64,000 nt of DNA from Actinocorallia aurantiaca (GTDB lineage Bacteria; Actinomycetota; Actinomycetes; Streptosporangiales; Streptosporangiaceae), in contig NZ_BAAATZ010000002.1 of assembly GCF_039533685.1 (NCBI RefSeq), positions 310,001-374,000 of the forward strand, given 5' to 3'. Made by a program: the position numbers and the translations under genes. Below, in pieces: positions 57,362 through 64,000 of the stretch. The stretch's first letter is position 1. Every line of letters begins with the position of its first letter. The notes under the pieces were generated by a model, which was not told the origin of the DNA, made no database searches, and saw only the letters and a list, made by a program, of their open reading frames with translations.

Positions 57362-57693
57362 CGAACTTTCCCAAGTGGAGTGATGTGAGGGCAGGCATCG
57401 TCGCCGAGGCCGGTGGAGAGCAGGCCGTGGCCGAGGCCCGCAAGCGAAACCAGTCCTACGTCGACGGTCACCGGCTCGCCGAGCGTCGTACGGCGCTCGG
57501 TCTGACCCAGAGCGAGGTCGCCGAGCGGATGGGCGTCACCAAGGGCCGGGTCTCCCAGATAGAGCGCGGTGAGGTGTCGACCGTGGACGCCATCGCCCGC
57601 TACGTCCAGGCCCTTGGCGGCCATCTCCAGATCTCCGCGGTCTTCGGCGATGACCTGTATATTTTGCGCGGCACCGACACCGACGCCGCATGA
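57358..57693 (+). CDS. HigA-like antitoxin (Xre HTH)
   Basis: A 111-residue antitoxin. Residues 40 to 95 form the Xre helix-turn-helix: RLAERRTALGLTQSEVAERM ... GVTKGRVSQIERGEVSTVDAIARYVQALGGHLQ. The N-terminal 38 residues would wrap the toxin. Overlaps higB by 4 bp, so the pair is made in fixed ratio and the antitoxin likely represses the operon promoter. A 9-bp inverted repeat (57720 to 57747) follows as terminator. Confidence 0.9.
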   Translation: MTNFPKWSDVRAGIVAEAGGEQAVAEARKRNQSYVDGHRLAERRTALGLTQSEVAERMGVTKGRVSQIERGEVSTVDAIARYVQALGGHLQISAVFGDDLYILRGTDTDAA

Positions 57694-57719
57694 TCTGACA
57701 CCCGGCAAAACCGGACCAG

Positions 57720-57747
57720 CCGTTGATCGCGCGCACCAGATCAACGG
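57720..57747 (+). terminator. Hairpin after the HigBA operon
   Basis: ccgttgatc (57720 to 57728) pairs perfectly with gatcaacgg (57739 to 57747) around a 10-nt loop, followed by ttcc. Confidence 0.55.
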
Positions 57748-57749
57748 TT

Positions 57750-57766
57750 CCGGGGCGGAGCCCCGG
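57750..57766. repeat. GGGGCGGAGCCCC mini-hairpin, copy 1
   Basis: ccgggg-cggag-ccccgg. The same GGGGCGGAGCC core with other outer bases recurs at 60370 to 60380 and 60393 to 60409. Short intergenic palindromes of this type are common in high-GC actinomycetes. Confidence 0.6.
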
Positions 57767-57964
57767 TGGGCGGGACCCAGGAGTCTGTCCCATCAGCACC
57801 CGCATGAACGAGGGCATGGCCGCCCGGTGGGGCGGTCCCGGCGCGCGGGACTTGTGACGAGTTCCGCCGTCCGGCCCGGCTCGCACCGTTGAGGGGACTT
57901 CTTTCCGGATCCTCGAACCAGGGGACGGCGAACCGGAGGGGCGGGGCCGAGGTCTCACAGAGGC

Positions 57965-59038
57965 ATGAGGACCTTCGCGGGGCAGCTATTGAGGTTCGCC
58001 TTGATAGAGGTGAGCGCGTGCGCGTTCGCGGTGGCGCTGTTCGCGGGCCTGGCCGCCGCGTCGGTCGTCCCGCTGCCGATCCCCCGCTACGACGCCCTGC
58101 TGCTCTACGCGATCGCCGTGACGGTGGTGTTCCGCCTGCTGCGGCTGGAATCGTCCCGGGAACTCCTGGTCATCGCCGGGTTCCACGTGGTCGGCCTCGC
58201 CTTCGAGCTGGCCAAGGTCAGGCTCGGCTCGTGGAGCTATCCCGAGGAGGCCTACACCAAGATCGGCGGCGTGCCGCTGTACAGCGGTTTCCTTTATGCC
58301 GCGGTAGGCAGCTACGTCTGCCGCGCCTGGCGCCTCTTCGACCTCCGCCTCGTCGCCTACCGGACCCGCACGACGGCCCTCGTCGCCACCGCCATCTACA
58401 TCAACTTCATCGCCCACCACTGGTTCGTCGACCTCCGCGTCCCCCTGGCCCTCGCCCTGCTCCTGGCCACCTGGGGCACCGTCGTCCACTTCACCGTCGG
58501 CGAAGAGCGCTACCGCATGCCCCTGGCCCTCGCCCTTGCCCTCATCGGCTTCTTCCTGTGGGTCGCCGAGAACCTCGCCACCTACCTAGGCGCCTGGACC
58601 TACCCGGACCAGGCCGAGACCTGGCACCTCGTCCACCCCGCCAAGTTCGGCGCCTGGGCCCTCCTCGTCAGCGTCAGCTTCACCCAGGTCGCGGCCCTGA
58701 AAGCCCTCCAGGGCCGCCTCCACCACCCCACCACCACCGCCCACCCCCGCTGGGCCCTCCCCGTCAGCCGCCTCTCCCGCCCCGAACCGTCATCCACGCG
58801 GAACCGGACGGCCTCGTCGCCCCCGCGATCGAGCGGGCTTCCGACCGAGGGTGAAAGACGCCCCACCCCTCTCGCCTTCTTCGCCGACTCCTCCGGCCCC
58901 CTGACCTCCATCGGGAGGCACAACCGCGCCTGCACGCTGGAGCCGACCGGGCACCTGGGTGTCCGGCCCTCCCGGCGCCGGCTCGGCATCGCACTCGAAC
59001 GAGCGGAACAAGGCCCACGTCGGCAACGCAAGACCTGA
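57965..59038 (+). CDS. DUF817 family membrane protein with unusual C-terminal tail
   Basis: A 357-residue protein. Residues 1 to about 260 are a polytopic membrane domain with about eight hydrophobic segments and the family landmarks ELLVIAGFHVVGLAFELAKV, KIGGVPLYSGFLYAAVGSYV, INFIAHHWFVDLRVPLAL, WVAENLATYLGAWTYPDQ and LVHPAKFGAWALLVSVSF, as in DUF817. The last 95 residues are Arg/Pro/Ser-rich, unlike the family, which stops near 270 to 280; a lost stop or a frameshift near 58750 may have extended the frame. ATG 57965 is preceded by AGAGG. Function unknown; the conserved HHWFVD suggests a metal or quinone site. Confidence 0.8.
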   Translation: MRTFAGQLLRFALIEVSACAFAVALFAGLAAASVVPLPIPRYDALLLYAIAVTVVFRLLRLESSRELLVIAGFHVVGLAFELAKVRLGSWSYPEEAYTKIGGVPLYSGFLYAAVGSYVCRAWRLFDLRLVAYRTRTTALVATAIYINFIAHHWFVDLRVPLALALLLATWGTVVHFTVGEERYRMPLALALALIGFFLWVAENLATYLGAWTYPDQAETWHLVHPAKFGAWALLVSVSFTQVAALKALQGRLHHPTTTAHPRWALPVSRLSRPEPSSTRNRTASSPPRSSGLPTEGERRPTPLAFFADSSGPLTSIGRHNRACTLEPTGHLGVRPSRRRLGIALERAEQGPRRQRKT

Positions 59039-59126
59039 ACCAGACGTGGCCGCCTCCGCCCGTGATCACGTGGCGGGCGTGGCTCGCTTCATGCGCAGCC
59101 GACCGACGCCGGTATCGACAGAGAGC

Positions 59127-59144
59127 CGCTTCAAGTCGCCTTGA
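59127..59144. promoter_or_regulatory. Perfect 7-4-7 inverted repeat
   Basis: cttcaag-tcgc-cttgaag lies about 137 bp upstream of the antitoxin-like gene. It could be an operator for that toxin-antitoxin unit or part of a transcript fold; no other support is seen. Confidence 0.4.
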
Positions 59145-59280
59145 AGTGATCGGTGCGATGTCGGTACCAAGGGAGTTCGGGTGAAGGCGACATACCTGGC
59201 ACCGGCTGACATGGGGAAGCATCGCCTTTAGAGTGGGTGGATAGCCACCGCTGAACCGCTGGTGAGGAGGGGAGGAGATC

Positions 59281-59556
59281 ATGGGCACCGCGTCCAGTCG
59301 GCCGCTGTCTTCTCACCGTCCTGAGCCTGAGCATCCCCTGAGGACCATGAGGGAGATCAGGGAATCCCTGCCAGAGGAGCAGCGCGAGCACTTCGACGCC
59401 GAACTCGCCGACACCGACCTCGACGCTCTGCCCGCCGTCCTCCAACGTTGGGCCGTCATGGCGAACGATGGTTTCCTGGATTTCCTCCTCTCCGCACCGT
59501 TTGAGGGATTGGAGTTCGGCGAGCGTTCCTATGACGACGCCGCGAGCGGCCAGTGA
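59281..59556 (+). CDS. Antitoxin-like protein beside a decayed PIN toxin
   Basis: A 91-residue protein with a Ser/Pro-rich start; an ATG at 59347 (MREIRESLPEEQREHF) may be the true start, giving 69 residues. The acidic, helical body (FDAELADTDLDALPAVLQRW) ending in ERSYDDAASGQ resembles small antitoxin-like proteins found directly upstream of VapC-type toxins. Its stop overlaps the start codon of the PIN remnant (CAGTGATC), the usual toxin-antitoxin coupling. DNA-binding residues are not evident. If its toxin is dead, this gene is an orphan. Confidence 0.6.
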   Translation: MGTASSRPLSSHRPEPEHPLRTMREIRESLPEEQREHFDAELADTDLDALPAVLQRWAVMANDGFLDFLLSAPFEGLEFGERSYDDAASGQ

Positions 59557-59978
59557 TCTAACTCCTCGACACGAACGTGCGGCAGAACTCACCACTCGCC
59601 CACGTCCGTCTCCCGCCGTCGTGGCCTGGGCTCGTTCTGTCCCTGCCCGAGCATCTTCCTGAGCGTCGTGACACTCGCCGAGATCGAACTGGACATCTCC
59701 ACCGCCTCGGATCCCGACCGCCGCGCCGCCTTCGAACGGATGCTGGCCGACATCAGGCACGAATATAGAGACCGAATCGCTCCCATCGGGGAATCAGAGG
59801 CTCTTGCTTACCTGACGATCCACAAGCGCCTGAAGAGTTCCGGGACGCCATCGACCCGCCGGACGCTCTGATCGCCGCCACGGCACTCGCCAACGGCTGG
59901 ACTCTGGTGAGTCGAAACACCAAGCACCTCACCCGGACCGAGACCCTTCTCATCAATCCCTGGAACCACGACTCATAG
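59553..59978 (+). pseudogene. Decayed VapC-type PIN-domain toxin
   Basis: PIN-domain sequence is recoverable only by changing frame several times. From the GTG at 59553: V-I-stop-LLDTNV (a TAA where VapC proteins have Tyr; the Asp of LLDTNV is the first metal ligand). Next, in a second frame, AELTTRPRPSPAVVAWARSV. A third frame gives SIFLSVVTLAEIELDIS from about 59650 to 59830, with the second acidic ligand in LAEIEL. A fourth switch near 59838 gives DPPDALIAATALANGWTLVS and ends RTETLLINPWNHDS at 59978. One nonsense and about three frameshifts make it non-functional unless sequencing errors are clustered here. Confidence 0.75.
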
Positions 59979-60541
59979 GTCATCCGAAGGGGGGATTCCG
60001 CTTCCGTAGACACTCCAACCAGCAGGAGCGTATTGAAGGGGAAACTCACTCGGCGAAATCGCCACATACGAGTCCCGTGCGAGCGGCTTCATCGAAGCCG
60101 CCGCCCGCTTGCTCGACTGAATCGGTGTCACCTTCGGTCACGTCCCTTCTGGATTGCTCGCCGCGCCGATCGTCGCTTTTCAACCGAGATGGGTACCGGC
60201 CGCTGTTGATCGCCGGTTGGAGCCTCGATCGCCTCCGGACGGCTGGAGCGAGGCGACACGGGCCGTCAGGCCCGGAGAGCCTCGCTGGTACGACCGAGAT
60301 ACTCGAACGGGGAAGAGCAGAGGTCCTTGGACGGGGGAGGACACCGATTCTGGAAGGTGGGGAGTGGGAGGGGCGGAGCCTCTCGCCTGGGTCTGGGGCG
60401 GAGCCCCAGTGAGCAGAGCCCCGAGCGTAGCGAGGGACCGAGAGTGTGGGGCGGCGGGATCAGGCCCGGGTTCAGGGTGGGCCGGCTCGTCGGGTCGGCC
60501 GTCCGAGGAGTCGGAATCCCGTTGTCACTCAGAAAAACACT
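59979..60541. other. 563-bp non-coding stretch before the tRNA-Pro remnant
   Basis: No open frame here looks like a protein. The stretch contains the GGGGCGGAGCC repeat cores (60370 to 60380, 60393 to 60409) and the T-tract that belongs to the minus-strand terminator at 60542. Composition is mixed, with AT-richer sections at 59985 to 60060 and 60135 to 60190, unlike coding DNA of this genome. Confidence 0.55.
60393..60409. repeat. GGGGCGGAGCCCC mini-hairpin, copy 2
   Basis: ctgggg-cggag-ccccag, with the same loop as at 57750 and a related core gaggggcggagcctc just before it (60368 to 60382). Confidence 0.6.
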
Positions 60542-60575
60542 CAGGGCCGTGATCGATTTCTCGATCACGGCCCTG
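60542..60575 (-). terminator. 15-bp hairpin terminator next to the displaced tRNA 3' end
   Basis: cagggccgtgatcga / tcgatcacggccctg with loop tttc, then five T on the minus strand (60533 to 60537). It sits exactly where a tRNA terminator would follow the tRNA end at 60578, so it is probably the original terminator of tRNA-Pro before the element inserted. Confidence 0.75.
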
Positions 60576-60577
60576 TA

Positions 60578-60624
60578 CTGGTCGGGGTGGCGGGATTCGA
60601 ACCCACGGCCTCTTCGTCCCGAAC
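60578..60624 (-). repeat. Displaced 3' end of tRNA-Pro: att site copy (far end of element)
   Basis: 47 bases identical to 62517 to 62563 of the intact tRNA-Pro(CGG): from the CCA end through the T arm and variable region into the anticodon loop. Identity stops abruptly at the anticodon loop (tatcgg here, gaagcg in the tRNA). This is the duplication left when a tyrosine integrase inserts an element into the 3' half of a tRNA gene. Confidence 0.9.
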
Positions 60625-61141
60625 TATCGGCGGCCCCAAGGTCAGACCCTCGCCGCGCTGGTCGGGACGTGTGCTGATGTGCGTTCAGGACAGGCGTTGT
60701 GCGGCGGTGTTGCTGTACTTCCGTGCTGTACAGGCTCCACCGCGCAACCCCACACAGCACCCAAGCGCTAACGGCGATCGTCTTGAACACCAGTCGGCGA
60801 CCGTCCGCTTTTCAGGAGTAGTGATCATCACGGCGCAGCGCTGTCGGCCGAAGCCGGGCGGTGCTCAATGTGCGCCGGTGGTTGTCGGTAGTGGCGGACG
60901 TTGCCGCTCGCCTTGATTTGTGGATCACGGCCATTCGATGCGGAGTAGGCATACCGTGCGCTGTTCTTCCAGTACGAGGTATGTGGCGAGGCCGCGTTCG
61001 CCGAACGTGTGGATGAGCATGTTCGCCCTGGGGTTGGCCGGATTGAACGGTTGCCCGCTCCAGGGTGCGGTCTCCAGCCCAGATGCCTGAGTCCGGGAAC
61101 GAACTGCGAGGCTGGCGACCGCGAGGCTCGCTTGGGCGCGG
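60625..61141. other. 517-bp non-coding part of the element remnant
   Basis: No convincing gene. It holds the 25-bp repeat at 60709 to 60733, matched near the integrase end. Open frames across 60446 to 60916 do not show family features and run through the tRNA fragment. Confidence 0.55.
60709..60733. repeat. 25-bp repeat, copy 1 (possible integrase arm site)
   Basis: gttgctgtacttc-cg-tgctgtacag. Copy 2 at 62450 to 62474 matches at 23 of 25 positions. Each copy also contains two tandem GCTGTAC units. They lie inside the element near its two ends, 85 bp and 43 bp from the att cores. Confidence 0.7.
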
Positions 61142-61543
61142 CTATCGGCGGTGCGCCGGTAGCGGCAGGAGGTCCGGCTCGACCCAGCCGGTACGGGCGG
61201 CCGCAGTGGCTAGCGTGGACGAGCGGTAGTGGTGAGTGAGCAGCCGCTTGTCCAGCAACTGCGGGTACCGGTCGACGAAGGCGGTGAAGTCGTCGCCGGT
61301 GTCGTCCACGGCGTGATATCCGACCAGCTCGACCCAGGCCCGGCTGACCGAGGCGTGGAACTTGTGGGGCGCGCCTGCGTACCGGGCGGTGCGCTGGATG
61401 CCCTCGCTGACGAGGGTGATGGCCGCGGGCGTGCCGTACCGGCGTACGGCGAGCCAGGCGAGGTGGATGTGCTGTCGGTGGCCGAATTGGTCGGCCTGGG
61501 TCATGACCTCCGCCATCAGGGCGTCGAAGTTGTCGTGGCTCAT
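61142..61543 (-). CDS. Hypothetical protein co-transcribed with MarR, in element remnant
   Basis: A 133-residue protein. The codon use and residue pattern look real: FGHRQHIHLAWLAVRRYGTP, EGIQRTARYAGAPHKFHASV, SRAWVELVGYHA and YPQLLDKRLLTHHYRSSTL, with seven His residues that could bind metal. I do not recognise the family with certainty. Its ATG overlaps the MarR stop by 4 bp, so the two form an operon and MarR probably controls its dosage. Confidence 0.7.
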   Translation of the reverse strand: MSHDNFDALMAEVMTQADQFGHRQHIHLAWLAVRRYGTPAAITLVSEGIQRTARYAGAPHKFHASVSRAWVELVGYHAVDDTGDDFTAFVDRYPQLLDKRLLTHHYRSSTLATAAARTGWVEPDLLPLPAHRR

Positions 61544-61956
61544 GTCCCCAGCTCCGTCAGCGCTTGCAGTACGGCTCGCGCGCTGGCGAGCGAGTCGGGG
61601 GGCAGGTCGGTGAGCGCGCGCTTTTCCACGGCACGCAGCGTTCGGTGGATCTGCGCGGCCGTGTGCGCGCCGTCGGCGGTCAGCTCGATGAGGACCGCTC
61701 GGCGGTCGCCAGGGCGGGGACTTCGGGTGATGAGCCCTCGCCGCTCCAGTCGGTCGAGTACGCCGGTCAGCGTGGTCGGCCGGCTGCCGACTGCGGCGCC
61801 GAGCTGCGACACGGTCCGGGCGGCCCCGTCGGCCAGGTTGCCCAGCGCGTTGAGCTCCGAGGGCGTCAGGTCCAGGTCGACCAGCTCGGCCGCGAGCACC
61901 TGGAGCGTGGCGTGTGTTGCGCGTTGAAGCTCAAGTATCACGGATTCGTATTGCAC
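61540..61956 (-). CDS. MarR family regulator in element remnant
   Basis: A 138-residue winged-helix regulator: LDLTPSELNALGNLADGAAR ... TVSQLGAAVGSRPTTLTGVLDRLERRGLITRSPRPGDRRAVLIELTADG, with the DRR wing. Its GTG start at 61956 lies only 8 nt downstream of a TATTAT -10-like hexamer, so the transcript is probably leaderless. Overlaps the following hypothetical gene by 4 bp. The inverted pair cggat-aatactg-atccg spans the promoter and may be its operator. Confidence 0.87.
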   Translation of the reverse strand: MQYESVILELQRATHATLQVLAAELVDLDLTPSELNALGNLADGAARTVSQLGAAVGSRPTTLTGVLDRLERRGLITRSPRPGDRRAVLIELTADGAHTAAQIHRTLRAVEKRALTDLPPDSLASARAVLQALTELGT

Positions 61957-61961
61957 ATTTT

Positions 61962-61978
61962 CGGATAATACTGATCCG
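61962..61978 (-). promoter_or_regulatory. Leaderless promoter and operator of the element MarR operon
   Basis: On the minus strand TATTAT (61970 to 61965) lies 8 nt before the GTG start. It is framed by the inverted repeat cggat / atccg (61962 to 61978), so repressor binding would cover the -10 box. Confidence 0.5.
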
Positions 61979-62058
61979 TGGTGTTGCGGTCAACGTGGTT
62001 CGGCTGCGTGGTACGTCGCCGGGTGCGCGGCCGAGGCTCGCAGGCGGGTCAGCGCTGA

Positions 62059-62447
62059 GCCGGTGATGCGCTCGTCGCGCTCCAGGACGACAGCGCGAGG
62101 CGGGTTCGGCAGAAGGACCAAGAGCAGAGTAAGGAGGCGGCCGGGGGAGAGTGGACGGATCGCGGGCTCGTCTTCACGGGCCGTCAGGGCGCCCCGATCG
62201 ACCCGAGGACGTTCACCGGCGGTTCGATGCCCGATGCCTCAAGTCGGGTGTCCGGCGGATCAAGGTCCACGACACCCGGCACACCTGCGCGACCCTCCTC
62301 GCCGCCCTCGACGTCCACCCGCGCGTGGCAATGCGGATCTTGAGGCATGCCCAGATCGACGTGACCATGGAGGTCTACACGGAGGCTTCCGACGAGAAGA
62401 CCCGGCGGGCCCTCAAGCGGCTGAGGAGGCGGCTCGACTTGAAGTAG
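62059..62447 (+). pseudogene. Tyrosine integrase remnant, 5' truncated and frameshifted
   Basis: Only the C-terminal catalytic half of a phage/ICE-type tyrosine recombinase is left. The first segment (62059 to about 62216) reads DALVALQDDSARRVRQKDQE then WTDRGLVFTGRQGAPIDPRT; a missing C in ttcaccggcgg shifts the frame, and the rest (RRFDARCLKSGVRRI ... HDTRHTCATLLAALDV ... RILRHAQIDVTMEVYTE) carries the HxxR, His and Tyr catalytic residues. No N-terminal arm-binding or core-binding domain is found; a TGA closes the frame at 62056. It reads toward tRNA-Pro, the normal place for an integrase gene. Confidence 0.8.
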
Positions 62448-62449
62448 CC

Positions 62450-62474
62450 GTTGCTGTACTTCGCTGCTGTACAG
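62450..62474. repeat. 25-bp repeat, copy 2 (possible integrase arm site)
   Basis: gttgctgtacttc-gc-tgctgtacag, directly after the integrase stop and 43 bp from the att core. See copy 1 at 60709. Confidence 0.7.
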
Positions 62475-62479
62475 AGATC

Positions 62480-62510
62480 AAAAAGCCCCCTTCCGCGATC
62501 GGAAGGGGGC
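62480..62510 (-). terminator. Rho-independent terminator after tRNA-Pro (element-borne)
   Basis: 10-bp stem gcccccttcc / ggaagggggc with a 6-nt loop, followed on the minus strand by TTTTT (62484 to 62480). It terminates tRNA-Pro, and was brought by the element along with the replacement tRNA 3' end. Confidence 0.8.
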
Positions 62511-62517
62511 TTTGAGC

Positions 62518-62594
<77 letters not shown>

Positions 62595-62681
62595 GTGTTC
62601 GGGGACCTTGCGGTCTCCGGCACCTCGGTGAGTCTACAGGACGTTGGGGGGTGACCGGGAATCGGTTTCGGGGTACCGGGG

Positions 62682-63593
62682 TCAGGTGAGGCGGGGGGTG
62701 AGGGTGAGGAGGGTGGCCTCGGGGGGGCAGCAGAAGCGGAAGGGGGCCTTGGGGGAGGTGCCGAGGCCGGCGCTGATGTGGAGCCAGGAGTCCTGGTGGC
62801 GGTGCAGGCCCTTGACGCGTTCGCGTTCGATGCCGCAGTTGGTGGCGAGGGCGCCGTAGAAGGGGGCGCAGACCTGGCCGCCGTGGGTGTGGCCGGCGAG
62901 GAGGAGCTGGTAGCCGTCGTCGGCGAAGCGGTCGAGGTTGCGGGGCTCGGGGCTGTGCGTGACGCCGATCGTCAGGTCGGCGAGGGGGTCGACGGGGCCG
63001 GCGATCCTGTCGTAGTCGTCCAGGCCTATGTGGGAGTCGTTGATCCCGGCGAACTCGACGTCCAGGCCGGCGATCTTCAGGCGGCCCATGCGGTTGTTGA
63101 GGTCCAGCCAGCCGGCGGACTTCAGGGCGGCGCCGAGCTCCTTGTAGGGGAGGTCGGGGGTGCGGCTGCGGGCGGCGTAGTCGGACTGGGAGGTGCGCCA
63201 GACGTAGCGGGCCGGGTTCTTCAGGACGGGGGAGAACATGTCGTTGGAGCCGTACACGAAGACGCCGGGACGGTCCAGGAGGGGGCCCAGGAGCTCCAGG
63301 AACGGGCCGATGGCGTCCCGGTGGGAGATCGAGTCGCCGGTGTTGACGACGAGGTCGGGCTCCAGGGTGTCCAGGGCGCGGACCCAGTGGATCATGCGGG
63401 TGCGGGACGGCGTCAGATGCGTGTCCGAGATGTGGAGGATCTTCACGGGGTGGGTCCCGGGCTTCAACACGGGTACCTCGTGGCGCCGCAGGCGGAACCA
63501 GTTGCGCTCGATGACCGAGGCATAGGCGAAGGTGGCAGTGCCGGCGCCGAGAAGGCCCAGAGGGACCGCGAGAAGCTTCCGCATTCTCCCCAT
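62682..63593 (-). CDS. Membrane-anchored metallophosphoesterase
   Basis: A 303-residue calcineurin-like enzyme. The first 28 residues (LLAVPLGLLGAGTATFAYAS) are a hydrophobic signal or anchor. Metal-binding blocks: ILHISDTHLTPSR (DxH), VVNTGDSIS (GD), VYGSNDM (where most members have GNH, here GSND), VTHSPEP and LLAGHTHGGQV (GHxHxGQ). This YkuE-like type is widespread in actinomycetes. In many relatives it lies beside the YqeY-family gene and the ponA-type penicillin-binding protein, near oriC, as is the case here for YqeY. Divergent from the YqeY gene, 71 bp apart. Confidence 0.9.
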   Translation of the reverse strand: MGRMRKLLAVPLGLLGAGTATFAYASVIERNWFRLRRHEVPVLKPGTHPVKILHISDTHLTPSRTRMIHWVRALDTLEPDLVVNTGDSISHRDAIGPFLELLGPLLDRPGVFVYGSNDMFSPVLKNPARYVWRTSQSDYAARSRTPDLPYKELGAALKSAGWLDLNNRMGRLKIAGLDVEFAGINDSHIGLDDYDRIAGPVDPLADLTIGVTHSPEPRNLDRFADDGYQLLLAGHTHGGQVCAPFYGALATNCGIERERVKGLHRHQDSWLHISAGLGTSPKAPFRFCCPPEATLLTLTPRLT

Positions 63594-63664
63594 GCTGCCA
63601 GACGGCCGGAGGTGACCGGGTTAAACGAGGTGATCTGTCCGGCCGCGAGGGGCATGATGAGGAC

Positions 63665-64000
63665 ATGTTGAAGGAGAAGCTGGAAGCCGACCTCATCGCG
63701 GCCCTGAAGTCGCATGACGAGGTGCGCAAGCGCACGCTGCGGATGGTGCTGGCTGCCGTGACGAACGAGGAGAAGTCCGGGAAGTCCGAGCGGGAGCTCA
63801 GCGACGACGAGATCTTCAAGGTGCTGGCGCGGGAGGCCAAAAAGCGCCGCGAGGCCGCCGAGGCGTTCGAGAAGGGCGGCCGGGACGCGCAGGCGGCGGC
63901 CGAGCGCGAGGAGGGCGTCGTGCTGGACGGCTACCTGCCCCAGCAGCTGACGGACACCGAGCTCGCCGGGATCGTCAGCGCCGCGATCGCCGAGTCCGGG
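63665..64000 (+). CDS. GatB/YqeY domain protein, 3' truncated by window edge
   Basis: The first 112 residues of a YqeY-family protein (usual length about 150): LKEKLEADLIAALKSHDEVR, RMVLAAVTNEEKSGKS, LSDDEIFKVLAREAKKRREA and LDGYLPQQLTDTELAGIVSA are the family blocks. The domain resembles the tRNA-binding tail of the GatB amidotransferase subunit, yet free-standing YqeY is of uncertain function. ATG 63665 is preceded by a GAGGGG at about 63646 to 63651 and by ATGAGGAC. Confidence 0.92.
   Translation, partial: MLKEKLEADLIAALKSHDEVRKRTLRMVLAAVTNEEKSGKSERELSDDEIFKVLAREAKKRREAAEAFEKGGRDAQAAAEREEGVVLDGYLPQQLTDTELAGIVSAAIAESG

Noticed and set aside
60446..60916. Plus-strand open frame across the tRNA fragment
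   Set aside because: It translates straight through the displaced tRNA 3' end and a terminator hairpin and has no family features.

Overview
The window is very GC-rich, with strong third-position G/C, GTG and TTG starts, ATGA/GTGA stop-start overlaps, many membrane Ser/Thr kinases, a SAM-IV riboswitch and a mycothiol-era gene repertoire. This points to an actinomycete, most likely order Streptosporangiales (Actinomadura-like). The ask-asd operon, a parS-like palindrome, and a metallophosphoesterase next to a YqeY-family gene suggest a core region not far from oriC; that location is inference.

Layout. 1-9.8 kb: WYL regulators, VOC protein, SDR, the ask-asd operon with an internal beta-subunit start, a WGR/beta-propeller protein, a 20-bp palindrome resembling parS, and an S9 peptidase. 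9.9-16.5 kb (mostly minus strand): TetR, alpha/beta hydrolase, class A beta-lactamase-like protein, an ECF41-type sigma factor with its NmrA-like oxidoreductase partner, and a fatty-acid desaturase/ferredoxin-reductase pair behind a near-perfect palindrome. 16.6-27.6 kb: membrane protein, lipoprotein, secretory lipase, PucR regulator, PIG-L deacetylase, SAM-IV riboswitch with a class V aminotransferase-fold enzyme, PP2C phosphatase, metallophosphoesterase, two paralogous secreted proteins, and a tandem universal stress protein.

27.7-33.6 kb is a tight operon of four transmembrane Ser/Thr kinase-fold proteins sharing one type of two-cysteine ectodomain. The first and last look catalytically intact; the middle two have lost the catalytic residues and are pseudokinases. 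33.7-38.8 kb follows on the same strand with two ECF sigma factors, each translationally coupled to a single-pass membrane protein, around a GT-C-type membrane protein. 38.9-44.3 kb: ZIP transporter (with an assembly gap), TetR-controlled membrane protein, FUSC protein, cyclotransferase-like protein, another TetR. 44.35-48.8 kb: a thioesterase and the hydratase/aldolase/acetaldehyde dehydrogenase lower meta-cleavage operon under an IclR regulator.

49.2-54.8 kb is a six-gene, fully overlapping stressosome-type operon (RsbR, RsbS, RsbT, a fused ATPase/SpoIIE phosphatase, a histidine kinase, and a receiver-GAF-PP2C phosphatase). It looks like the Bacillus RsbRST switch coupled to a two-component pair, with no sigma-B or RsbVW alongside. 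54.9-60 kb: MarR plus glycosyltransferase, a HigBA-like toxin-antitoxin pair, a DUF817 protein, and a decayed VapC-type PIN toxin beside its antitoxin-like gene. 60.5-62.6 kb is the remnant of an integrated element in tRNA-Pro(CGG): a 47-bp duplicated tRNA 3' end, a truncated and frameshifted integrase, paired repeats near both ends, and a surviving MarR/hypothetical operon. The window closes with a metallophosphoesterase and the start of a GatB/YqeY gene.
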